Assembly (NCBI RefSeq): GCF_902779965.1
Contig: NZ_CACZDK010000022.1
Location: 1-64,000 of the forward strand
Direction of reading: 5' to 3'
DNA: 64,000 bases
Source: Fibrobacter succinogenes
GTDB taxonomy: Bacteria; Fibrobacterota; Fibrobacteria; Fibrobacterales; Fibrobacteraceae
Positions within the stretch are counted from its first letter, which is position 1. Each line of letters starts with the position of its first letter. Positions 43,524 through 51,879 of the stretch are shown here, one piece after another. The notes beneath the pieces were generated by a model. The model saw only the letters and a program-made list of their open reading frames with translations. It ran no database searches and was not told where the DNA came from. The translations under genes and the position numbers were made by a program.

Positions 43524-45818
43524 TTAGTCCTTAATACAACGGATGGAGTATCCGTTATCCTTATAACCATCGACAAATGAATTTATCCTATTATTTCCTA
43601 TATGGATGCTATAAACCTGAGCCGTATTTTCCGATGTTTTTTCAGTAGAAGCCCAAAAATAAGTGCTACCATCAATAGCTTCAAAATCTTTATTATGATC
43701 TCTTATACCTCCAGCAAGAGCCGAAAAACCGTAATCATCAGAGCCCTTAAAATAAGGCCAGCCAACTTGTGACTTTAGGACCTTACCTGCATTATTCCAG
43801 CCACCTACCGCAGCCACCAAGGTGCTCCATTCGGTCGTATCGGGTAAATGGTAGCCTTCAGGACAGATTCCTTGCACACGCCCCCAAAGGAAGCATCGTT
43901 TCCCGTATCCACAATCAAGCGGATCATCTAGATCTTGTGAAAGTTTTACAGAATCTATTGCAGCAGTCCATGAGTAAAGGCGTCCAAAAGTCTTGCAATT
44001 TATTGGATTATTACCATAGCACCAGTTTCGATTCAAAAGGCTCGGCGTTTGAGTACTATCCGCATAATTCAAATTTTCCGCCATCCAAGTTTGATCTCCA
44101 ATTTTCACTATCCTATAAGTTTGTCCGTCACGAGCATCCGTCAATGAACCATATTCACAATTATCTTCTGTTGCAGTCTTACAAACGGGCAAAGAAGATT
44201 GAGTTTGAGGTTCAATTTCATTTTTGACGCAACGGACATACTTACCGCAATCCTTGAACGAACTTGTAATAGCCACCATATTATACGTATGAGCGAGGGC
44301 GCCATTATTCCCTTGATATTGTTCAGCAGTCCAAAAATCAGATGACATTCTGCCATAAGAATAAGTTCCATCTCTGTATCTATCACCAGCATAAATCACA
44401 GAAAAGCCATATTCATCAGCATACTCTCCATAATCCCATCCAATCTGCGATTTAAGCAAATCACCATAATGATTTTTTTCACCAATCGAAGCAAGCAAAA
44501 TACTCCACTCCGTTGTATCCGGCAAATGATACCCATCAGGACAAATCCCCTGCAATTGATAAGGAAGCGTACACTGCTTAAACATGCCACATTCTTGCGG
44601 TGCGTCAGCCTTAGTATCGTTCGACGCAAGCTTTACAGAATCAATCGCGGCAGTCCACGAATACAAACGCCCCACAACTTTACACTTTTGGGGATCATCT
44701 TCATAGCACCAATTATTACCCAAAAGACTCGGCGTTTGAGTACTATCCGCATAGTTCAAATTCTCCGCCATCCATGTCTGGTTTCCAATTTTCACAGTTT
44801 TGTAAACATTTCCATCGCGAGCATCAACAATAGAATCATACTTTACACTTTGATTCAAATAAGCTTCTTTGGAAAGGCTCCAGTCAAAGCCGCTACTACT
44901 GGATTTTTTTTCACTGCTAGACGATGAACGGGGATTCTCGACCGAGTCGGGAATGACATCGGAAACATACGCCTCGAACGCCGGGACTTCAGCGGTATAG
45001 CCCCAGCTTTCGATGTTCTTGCGAATAGAGTCGAGCGTTCCATTTGCAGTAGCAACCGACGCCCAGTTCGCCATTCGCGTTTTTACGCTATCATCAAGCG
45101 TTCCGTTATTCACAATCGCTGCGGCGGATCGTTGCAAGTGTTCATAAACTTTTGCCTCGTCCGTACTCGCCGCCATCAAAACGCTCACCGCCAAGAGAGC
45201 CGCATTACCTTCGCCTTTTTCAAAAATATCTAAGTCTTCGGCTTTTGCAAAATCGCCCTTGATTCCAAACGAAGCAAACACTTCTTTTTCAGCTAGCGCC
45301 TTCGCTTCGTCCAAAGACATTTTCCGTTCCAAGACCAAACGCGCAACACGTGAGTATTCCAAACTTGTAAGCACATTGACATTCACGTTTTTGCGCTCTT
45401 TGAGATTTGCAATCGCTGTAAGCCTTACAAATCCCGAGGACTTTTGTCCGCTAACTTCGTTGAGATAATAACCAGCTACTTCGAAAACAGCGCACGGCGA
45501 AGACAAGTTTATATTCTTGACTTCAAAATCGCCCTTGTCGCTATTGACAACACCATCGAAGCGCTCGCCTGTCGACTTGAACGTTTTGCAGTCGATTCCC
45601 CGCACTGTCACCTCAGAACCTTTGACAAGCGGGCCCTTCTGCGCCACGCCAGCCACATTCAAATCGGCGATGATTCCCGCATCTTCCGTAGTGCCGCCAG
45701 CAGTTTTATCGCCATCGGAACAAGCACAAAGCATAATCGCTACGAAAAACGCTAAAAAAGCATTCAGATGACGGATCAAGTCCGCCATGACGTATTTATG
45801 CAGTTTATTCCATTTCAT
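43524..45818 (-). CDS. FISUMP lipoprotein, two FISUMP domains, repeat in signal peptide
   Basis: The 764-residue protein has an unusually long leader (MKWNKLHKYVMADLIRHLNA then a hydrophobic core and lipobox IMLCAC). The YVMADLIRHL part is encoded by a dispersed palindromic repeat. The AGVAQKGPLVKGS domain (about 50-270), a Ser-rich linker (SSSSEKKSSSSG, about 300) and two FISUMP domains (about 310-540 and 560-764) follow. It is in module B between a FISUMP lipoprotein and the shorter GLUG gene. Other ATGs lie up to 12 nt upstream. Confidence 0.9.
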   Translation of the reverse strand: MKWNKLHKYVMADLIRHLNAFLAFFVAIMLCACSDGDKTAGGTTEDAGIIADLNVAGVAQKGPLVKGSEVTVRGIDCKTFKSTGERFDGVVNSDKGDFEVKNINLSSPCAVFEVAGYYLNEVSGQKSSGFVRLTAIANLKERKNVNVNVLTSLEYSRVARLVLERKMSLDEAKALAEKEVFASFGIKGDFAKAEDLDIFEKGEGNAALLAVSVLMAASTDEAKVYEHLQRSAAAIVNNGTLDDSVKTRMANWASVATANGTLDSIRKNIESWGYTAEVPAFEAYVSDVIPDSVENPRSSSSSEKKSSSSGFDWSLSKEAYLNQSVKYDSIVDARDGNVYKTVKIGNQTWMAENLNYADSTQTPSLLGNNWCYEDDPQKCKVVGRLYSWTAAIDSVKLASNDTKADAPQECGMFKQCTLPYQLQGICPDGYHLPDTTEWSILLASIGEKNHYGDLLKSQIGWDYGEYADEYGFSVIYAGDRYRDGTYSYGRMSSDFWTAEQYQGNNGALAHTYNMVAITSSFKDCGKYVRCVKNEIEPQTQSSLPVCKTATEDNCEYGSLTDARDGQTYRIVKIGDQTWMAENLNYADSTQTPSLLNRNWCYGNNPINCKTFGRLYSWTAAIDSVKLSQDLDDPLDCGYGKRCFLWGRVQGICPEGYHLPDTTEWSTLVAAVGGWNNAGKVLKSQVGWPYFKGSDDYGFSALAGGIRDHNKDFEAIDGSTYFWASTEKTSENTAQVYSIHIGNNRINSFVDGYKDNGYSIRCIKD

Positions 45819-45858
45819 ACGCATTTCCATCTAATGACCATTGACCAACCACTACTTA

Positions 45859-48198
45859 CTAATTCTTTAAGCAACGGATTGAAAACCCGCTATCCTTGAA
45901 GTCGCCCGTGTAACCGGTACCACCATAAAAGATTCTGAACGAATAACCCAACTGTTTGTCACGCGTATTCTCAGTAATGCTCCAGAAAAAGGCAGTCCGA
46001 TTATCAGGAGCGAATTCTGAAAAATCATAATCACGATACTTATCCCCAACAGGATACGCTGAAAATCCATAATCATCGGTGCCGTTAGCTTCTTCAAACC
46101 AGCCGACACGAGAAGCGAGCTTATAGCCAGCCACACTCGCATCATTCGAAACTTGGAAAATCAACGTACGCCATTCCGTCGTATCGGGCAAATGCCAACC
46201 TTCAGGGCAAATGCCTTGATACTTCGCGGGGAAACTACAATTCGTTAGGTATCCACAGAATTGCGGATTTTCGGCATCGTTTGCGAGCTTTATAGAATCA
46301 ACCGCAGCAGCCCAAGTATAAAGTCGTCCACCAAATTCACAATTTTCAGGTTTATCGCCGTAGCACCAGTTTCTCTTCAAAAGGCTCGGGGTATTTACAC
46401 TATCAGCATAATTCAAGTTCTGCGCCATCCAAATTTGAGTGCCGATTTTGACAGTCTTGTAAACTTGTCCGTCTCGTTTATCAACAATAGAATCATATTT
46501 AATGTTCGGATTCAAGTGATCTTCTTTAGGAATGCTCCAATTAATGTCACGTGGAGACACATACGCTTCATCGCTGCTACTGCTGTTCAATACAGCATTA
46601 TTCGAAGAGCTCGACAACGACACCGCAGCAGGCTCATCCCTAACGCAACGGACAGAAAGACCATTGTCCTTAAAGCCACAGGAAAACCAAACAGAAGCAT
46701 AAGAGAAATCTGCGGAACAAGAAGAACGATCATCTTTCGATTCTTCAGAAGCTGTCCAAAAATGAACATCTCGACTATCTTCAAAGAAAAATCGATCTCG
46801 ATACTTTTCGCCAGCAGGGAAGGCTGAAAAGCCAAAATCATCAGTACCAGAATCTTCATACATTCCAATATGCGATTCCAGTCTTTCTCCGGCAATATCA
46901 TCACCACCGGCAAAAGAAATCAGGGTTTTCCACTCGGTCGTATCCGGCAAATGCCAACCTTCAGGACAAATGCCCCGCACCTTTTCCGTAAACACGCAAT
47001 GCTCACCAAAGCCACATTTCTGAGGTTTCTCGACATCTGTTGCAAGTTTCACAGAATCAATAATAGCAGCCCACGTGTACAAACGACCCGCGACATCGCA
47101 ATTTTCAGATCTGTACGCAAAGCACCAGCTACGCTTCAAAAGACTTGGAGTTTTCACGCTATCGGCATAATTCAGATTTTGAGCCATCCATACCTGAGTG
47201 CCAATCGTCACCGTCTTGTAAACTTGTCCGTCACGGCTATCCACAATGGAGTCATACTTTATTTCAGGATTTAAGTACGCCTCCTTAGGAATACTCCAGT
47301 CAATATAGAAACCACTATAATTTACTGAAGGATACTCAACAAGTGCCGTTTCACCGAAGTTCTTTACGGATGTTTCAAATGAAGGAATTTCACTTGCAAA
47401 GCCCCAACTTTCAATATTCTTTCGAATCGAATCAAGTTTACCATCGGCTGCGGCATCTTGAGCCCATTTCGCGATTTCAAGTTTTGCATAGGAATCGTAC
47501 CATACGCCATTCTTTGCAAAAAATTCATTGAATCTTTCAAAATGTTCTTCAAGAGTCGTGTCTTCAAATTCCGCCTGCATCATCACACTTATAGCCAACA
47601 AAGCCGCATTGCCATCACCTGCTTCAAAGATGTTCAAGTCTTCGGCTTCGGCAAAATCACCCTTGATATTGAACACAGCAAATATTTCTTTTTCAGCCTG
47701 TTTTTTCGCGTCAGCTAAAGACATCTTGTTCACGGTAACCAAATACATCACGCGTTCGTATTCCAAATGAGTGAGCACGTTGATATTCACACGATCTCGA
47801 TTCTTGAGATTCGTCACCGCACGGAGTGTTAACTTTTCGGAAGACACCGCTCCTGTAATTTCGCTCAAGTAATAACCAGAGACCTCGAATACGGCGCATA
47901 CCGAAGACAAATTAACGTCATCGACTTCATAGTCACCGCCGTTACTCTTGATAGTGGTTTCATAATACTCGCCTGTAGGCTCGAATGTTCGGCAATTAAT
48001 ACCTTGCACACTCACGACAGAGCCCTTGACAAACGGACCTTTCTGGGCAACACCCGCCACGTTCAACTCGGCGATGATTCCCGCATCTTCCGTGGTGCCG
48101 CCAGCCATGCCCTTATCATCAGAGCATGCCCAAAACATCGCCCCGACAATCAAGGCTTCTGCAATTTGGAACCATTTCTTAACCAAACACTTGTTCAT
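45859..48198 (-). CDS. FISUMP lipoprotein, two FISUMP domains
   Basis: The 779-residue protein (ATG 48198 after AAGGATTCGT) has lipobox AMFWAC, the AGVAQKGPFVKGS domain (about 30-270), FISUMP 1 (about 305-530), a short SSSSNNAVLNSSSSD linker and FISUMP 2 (about 550-779). The domain words WMAQNLNYADS, GICPEGWHLPDTTEW and SVRCVRD are present. It is in module B. Confidence 0.92.
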   Translation of the reverse strand: MNKCLVKKWFQIAEALIVGAMFWACSDDKGMAGGTTEDAGIIAELNVAGVAQKGPFVKGSVVSVQGINCRTFEPTGEYYETTIKSNGGDYEVDDVNLSSVCAVFEVSGYYLSEITGAVSSEKLTLRAVTNLKNRDRVNINVLTHLEYERVMYLVTVNKMSLADAKKQAEKEIFAVFNIKGDFAEAEDLNIFEAGDGNAALLAISVMMQAEFEDTTLEEHFERFNEFFAKNGVWYDSYAKLEIAKWAQDAAADGKLDSIRKNIESWGFASEIPSFETSVKNFGETALVEYPSVNYSGFYIDWSIPKEAYLNPEIKYDSIVDSRDGQVYKTVTIGTQVWMAQNLNYADSVKTPSLLKRSWCFAYRSENCDVAGRLYTWAAIIDSVKLATDVEKPQKCGFGEHCVFTEKVRGICPEGWHLPDTTEWKTLISFAGGDDIAGERLESHIGMYEDSGTDDFGFSAFPAGEKYRDRFFFEDSRDVHFWTASEESKDDRSSCSADFSYASVWFSCGFKDNGLSVRCVRDEPAAVSLSSSSNNAVLNSSSSDEAYVSPRDINWSIPKEDHLNPNIKYDSIVDKRDGQVYKTVKIGTQIWMAQNLNYADSVNTPSLLKRNWCYGDKPENCEFGGRLYTWAAAVDSIKLANDAENPQFCGYLTNCSFPAKYQGICPEGWHLPDTTEWRTLIFQVSNDASVAGYKLASRVGWFEEANGTDDYGFSAYPVGDKYRDYDFSEFAPDNRTAFFWSITENTRDKQLGYSFRIFYGGTGYTGDFKDSGFSIRCLKN

Positions 48199-48248
48199 AC
48201 GAATCCTTCTCTTTTTTCCAAACACGAATTAATTTTTATTTGAGCCTT

Positions 48249-50597
48249 CTAGTTCTTGATACAGCGGACAGACCTTGCATTGTACTTATACGACCAAGCC
48301 AATTTTGCATATCTCGAAGAATAATCCATTGCAAGCGCATACCCATCATCATGATCGCGACTCACAATACTCCAGAAATACGTCAAACCTCCGGCGTAAT
48401 CGAAATGAGGATTGATGGAGCGGTCTTCGTCTCGGTAATCATAACCACCGGCGGGTAAGGCAGAAAAGCCATACGGATTTTCATAGGATACACCCCAAGC
48501 CTCGTTCGCCTTCAACTTTGTAGCAGAACTATCGCCTACAAAATTGAGCAGCTCTCTAAATTCCGTCGTGTCAGGCAAATGCCATCCACTCGGGCAAACA
48601 CCGCGAACTTTCCCTTCAAATTCGCAGACAACTTCATTACCGCATCCTTCTCCATCTTTACTGAATTGTGCAGCAGAATCCAGAGCCGCAGACCAAAGGT
48701 ATAGACGTCCATACTTACCGCACGAATCCGGTTCATTCTTATAACAGAAACTAGAAGCGGAACCCGACCTAGTCTTTTGTTCATAAGCATAATTCAGATT
48801 TTGTGCCATCCAAATCTGATTACCGATTTTCACAGACTTGTATTTCTGATTATCGCGATCATCGACAAACTCACCATATTCAATCGAGGGGTTAAGGAAA
48901 TCAAGTGCAGTCTTAGGCGGTTCCGCGCTGCTACTGCTTTCCACGCTAGACGAAGAAGCCACAGAGGAACTAGAAACGGCTGAACCCATGACGCAGCGGA
49001 TTTGACTCATGCATATTGAGGGAGAAACCGAAGTAAAACCGCCCCCAGAAATTCCAATAGCATAATACATAGCACCATCGCCATCGAGAGAATCCGTCCA
49101 AAAGGTAGAAAGTCCATCATAACGGTCCCAATAACAATCTTCATACTTTTTTGAACTATCCTCCATCAAGGGTTCATAATACGGTAACGTCATGGAAAAT
49201 CCATATTCATTAGTATATCGGTCCCACACCTTACTAGACGTAAGTGGACTAATAAGATCCATGTTGTGCTTATTCCATACATAACCGACCAAAGAATCCA
49301 TTTCATCATACGAAGGAAGATGCCAGCCGTCAGGGCAAACGTTCACAGCCTCTTCCCATGTGTAAATAAGTCCATGAACTGGGCAAGATTTTTCAGTCGC
49401 AGATGGGCAAAGTGCACTTGACGCATTGGGAGTCGCATAGTTCATGCTCTGCGCCATCCAAGTGATTCCATTGATTTCTACATACTTATAAACCTGGCCA
49501 TCGCGTTTATCCGTAAATTCACCGTAAACAATATCCGGGTTCAAGTAAGAGTCTTTTGAATCGTCACTGGATCCTATCGCTCCGCTCCAGGATGACGAAC
49601 TGCTTACGTCATTGCGAGGAGTCGAAGACGACGAAGCAATCTCCTTGCCGCTAGACAAAGCGCCCGAACTGCTGGACGTTTCGGCAGGCTCAACGTTCTT
49701 GCTACTGCTCGTCATTCCGGCCTTAGTGCCGAACGAACTGCTACTCAGCGTAACACTGTCGCCATTAGCAACGGCTTTCACGTACGTTTCGAACAGAGGA
49801 ACTTCATCAGCGTAGCCCCAGCTTTCGATATTCTTGCGGATTGTATCAAGTTTGCCGTTAGCCGCAGCACTTGTAGCCCAATTTGCAATTTCTCTTTTCG
49901 TATCGCCATCCAACGAGCCGTTCTGCGAAATTGCCGCAGAATATTCATCCAAACGTTCCGCGATTTGCGATTCCTTTGCATCGGCCAAAGCCATCACGCT
50001 CACAGCCAAGAGCGCCGCATTGCCTTCGCCCTTTTCAAGGATATTCAAGTCTTCGGATTTCGCGACATCGCCATTGATGTTAAACGATGCGAGAACTTCT
50101 TTTTCAGCCTGCTTTTTCGCTTCCGCAAACGTCTCGCCCTTTTCAGTCACCAAGTTCATCACGCGCTCGTATTCCAATTCCGTAAGCACGTTGATGTTCA
50201 CATTCTTGCGATCCTTGAGGTTTGTCAGCGCATGGAGCGTCAGCTTTTCCGAAGACTTCTTTCCGGTGAGTTCGTTGAGGTAATAACCCGAAACTTCGAA
50301 CATAGCGCATGTAGACGACAAAGTAACACTATCAACAACAAATTCACCTTTATCGTTCTTGACAGAGCCTTCGAAAAGTTCGCTCGTAAATTTCAACGTC
50401 TTGCAATCAATTCCCTGCACAGTTACGGCAGAGCCCTTGACAAACGGCCCTTTCTGCGTCACACCCGCCACGTTCAATTCGGCGACAATTCCCGCATCTT
50501 CCGTAGTACCGCCTGCAAAGCCGCCATCGTTCGAAGACGTGCAAGCCCCCAAAAGAGATAGAAACAAAAGAGTCGCTAAAAGTTTATTCAAGTTCAT
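48249..50597 (-). CDS. FISUMP lipoprotein, two FISUMP domains, repeat-derived linker
   Basis: The 782-residue protein starts at ATG 50597 after AAAGGAG with lipobox SLLGAC. The AGVTQKGPFVKGS domain (about 25-265) is followed by a Ser-rich linker (about 275-355), part of which is encoded by dispersed repeats (GTKAGMTSSSKN, STPRNDVSSSSSWSGAIGSS). A divergent short FISUMP domain (about 355-540) and a second FISUMP domain (about 560-782) follow. It is the first structural gene after regulator B. Confidence 0.92.
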   Translation of the reverse strand: MNLNKLLATLLFLSLLGACTSSNDGGFAGGTTEDAGIVAELNVAGVTQKGPFVKGSAVTVQGIDCKTLKFTSELFEGSVKNDKGEFVVDSVTLSSTCAMFEVSGYYLNELTGKKSSEKLTLHALTNLKDRKNVNINVLTELEYERVMNLVTEKGETFAEAKKQAEKEVLASFNINGDVAKSEDLNILEKGEGNAALLAVSVMALADAKESQIAERLDEYSAAISQNGSLDGDTKREIANWATSAAANGKLDTIRKNIESWGYADEVPLFETYVKAVANGDSVTLSSSSFGTKAGMTSSSKNVEPAETSSSSGALSSGKEIASSSSTPRNDVSSSSSWSGAIGSSDDSKDSYLNPDIVYGEFTDKRDGQVYKYVEINGITWMAQSMNYATPNASSALCPSATEKSCPVHGLIYTWEEAVNVCPDGWHLPSYDEMDSLVGYVWNKHNMDLISPLTSSKVWDRYTNEYGFSMTLPYYEPLMEDSSKKYEDCYWDRYDGLSTFWTDSLDGDGAMYYAIGISGGGFTSVSPSICMSQIRCVMGSAVSSSSVASSSSVESSSSAEPPKTALDFLNPSIEYGEFVDDRDNQKYKSVKIGNQIWMAQNLNYAYEQKTRSGSASSFCYKNEPDSCGKYGRLYLWSAALDSAAQFSKDGEGCGNEVVCEFEGKVRGVCPSGWHLPDTTEFRELLNFVGDSSATKLKANEAWGVSYENPYGFSALPAGGYDYRDEDRSINPHFDYAGGLTYFWSIVSRDHDDGYALAMDYSSRYAKLAWSYKYNARSVRCIKN

Positions 50598-50684
50598 AAA
50601 TTTTTTCTCCTTTCAACAACCCACAAACTTCACTGGATCTTTCGCCTTTACAGGCTCCGCTCAGGATGACACCTAAATACACCC
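50598..50684. repeat. dispersed repeat within module B
   Basis: CACTGGATC (50633) through GCTCAGGATGACACC (50674) is a copy of the GGATGACA family between regulator B and its first lipoprotein gene. Confidence 0.65.
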
Positions 50685-51608
50685 TCATTTTCCAATCTCC
50701 TTTTCCTTAACACATACAACCGAACCCGGAGCATTTCCAGCATTCCCCGCGCATTCCGCATTTTCGCGGTGTTCATCACAGCCGGCACAATTATCAATTC
50801 GTTCGCTCATCGGGAACAGTTGCAAATTCAAACGGTAAACCTGTTCCGTTTCATCCTCTTCGCTAGCAATCGCCACAATGCGACGGCGACAATCCGCAAG
50901 TTCTTTTTTAATTCGTTCGTAGGCACGGCGCGTAAGCCCCATCGTAATGCCCGACATATCGCGTTCCGACAGCGGCAAGTCCAATGCTTTGACCGCAAAC
51001 TCTCCCATTTGGCGCTGCATGTCACGAGCCGCCACCGGAACCGCGTCTACGCTCCCCATCGAAACAGACTTATCCGTCTGGCAATAGTTACCGCTCTTGT
51101 CCTTCTTCAAGAGGTTCGCCTTCACCAAAAAATCTAGCGTTTCAGAAACTTCTGCCGCTGAAATCTTCGGTTTACAGGCACGCGCTATTTCGAGAGGTTT
51201 TGCACCCGGCATGTGAGCGGCAAGCTCACGAATCACCGGGTTTTTCCACGATTTGAAGTAATCGAATTCCTCGTTCCCCAACACTCGGACCTTATGCGCC
51301 ATCGCAAGCGCACAACGTTCTTCGAACGCCGATCTCTTCGCCTCGTCGTTTTTTGCATGGGCATAAGAAACCATCAGGACAAAATAGTCGTATTCAAAGC
51401 CGACAAGTCCCATGGCACCGGCAACCGACCCTGCGGAGCCAATGCTCAAATTCTTCTTGCCCTCGCAAACGTATTTCAGGTAAATCGGCGACGTAAAACC
51501 AGCCTTTCGAGCGAACTCACGCCACGTAAATGCCGAACAGCGCTTACGTTCATCGTAGTAGTCCTGGATGAACTTGCGATAATCGGTATATTCTACGATC
51601 TCCTTCAT
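50685..51608 (-). CDS. TIGR02147/DUF4423 family regulator B
   Basis: The 307-residue protein has the N-terminal EYTDYRKFIQDYYDERKR segment and a helix-turn-helix with recognition-helix start GF-TSPIY-LKYV (residues 37-47). The DUF4423-like C-terminal half (SMGSVDAVPVAARDMQRQMGEFAVKALDLP) is followed by an extra Cys-containing tail (CAGCDEHRENAECAGNAGN) not seen in the other three. The ATG is 7 nt after TATATT and has no Shine-Dalgarno sequence. It heads a six-gene module. Confidence 0.93.
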   Translation of the reverse strand: MKEIVEYTDYRKFIQDYYDERKRCSAFTWREFARKAGFTSPIYLKYVCEGKKNLSIGSAGSVAGAMGLVGFEYDYFVLMVSYAHAKNDEAKRSAFEERCALAMAHKVRVLGNEEFDYFKSWKNPVIRELAAHMPGAKPLEIARACKPKISAAEVSETLDFLVKANLLKKDKSGNYCQTDKSVSMGSVDAVPVAARDMQRQMGEFAVKALDLPLSERDMSGITMGLTRRAYERIKKELADCRRRIVAIASEEDETEQVYRLNLQLFPMSERIDNCAGCDEHRENAECAGNAGNAPGSVVCVKEKEIGK

Positions 51609-51738
51609 GTTTACAAATATAGCTAAACAAAATCATTTAGGAATACAAAATTGGCGTTTTTAGTCAAATTTTACCACTTTTAGCGTTTTTATAAAAATTT
51701 AAGCAATTTAGAATACAAACATGTATTCCAAGAATACA
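51609..51738 (-). promoter_or_regulatory. promoter/operator of module B
   Basis: There is a perfect palindrome TGTATTC-N3-GAATACA (51722-51738), a half-site GTATTC (51711-51716), a 64-nt core with A-tracts at roughly helical spacing (51647-51710), a proximal GTATTC (51641-51646), and TATATT (51616-51621) ending 7 nt before the ATG. The proximal half-site overlaps the expected -35 position. Confidence 0.75.
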
Positions 51739-51739
51739 A

Positions 51740-51768
51740 GAAAACCCCGCGGCACTTTGTCCGCGGGG
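51740..51768 (-). terminator. terminator of regulator module C
   Basis: CCCCGCGG-cactttgt-CCGCGGGG with an A run on its left. Stem and loop are identical to the terminator at 54344-54374. Confidence 0.88.
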
Positions 51769-51794
51769 GCTTCCCTCCTTATTTAAAAGATTTT

Positions 51795-51879
51795 TTATTC
51801 GGCGTCTTTCACGCAACGAACACTTTGTCCATAGTACTTGTAATTCCGGTACGCATAAGCATTGGTGTAGACGTTATTT
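51795..51879 (-). pseudogene. remnant C-terminus of a FISUMP domain
   Basis: Downstream of the 51878 stop and in another frame the sequence encodes NNVYTNAYAYRNYKYYGQSVRCVKDAE and a stop, which is the last part of a FISUMP domain. It shows that module C once had a second FISUMP domain, and that a deletion removed all but this tail. Confidence 0.8.
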
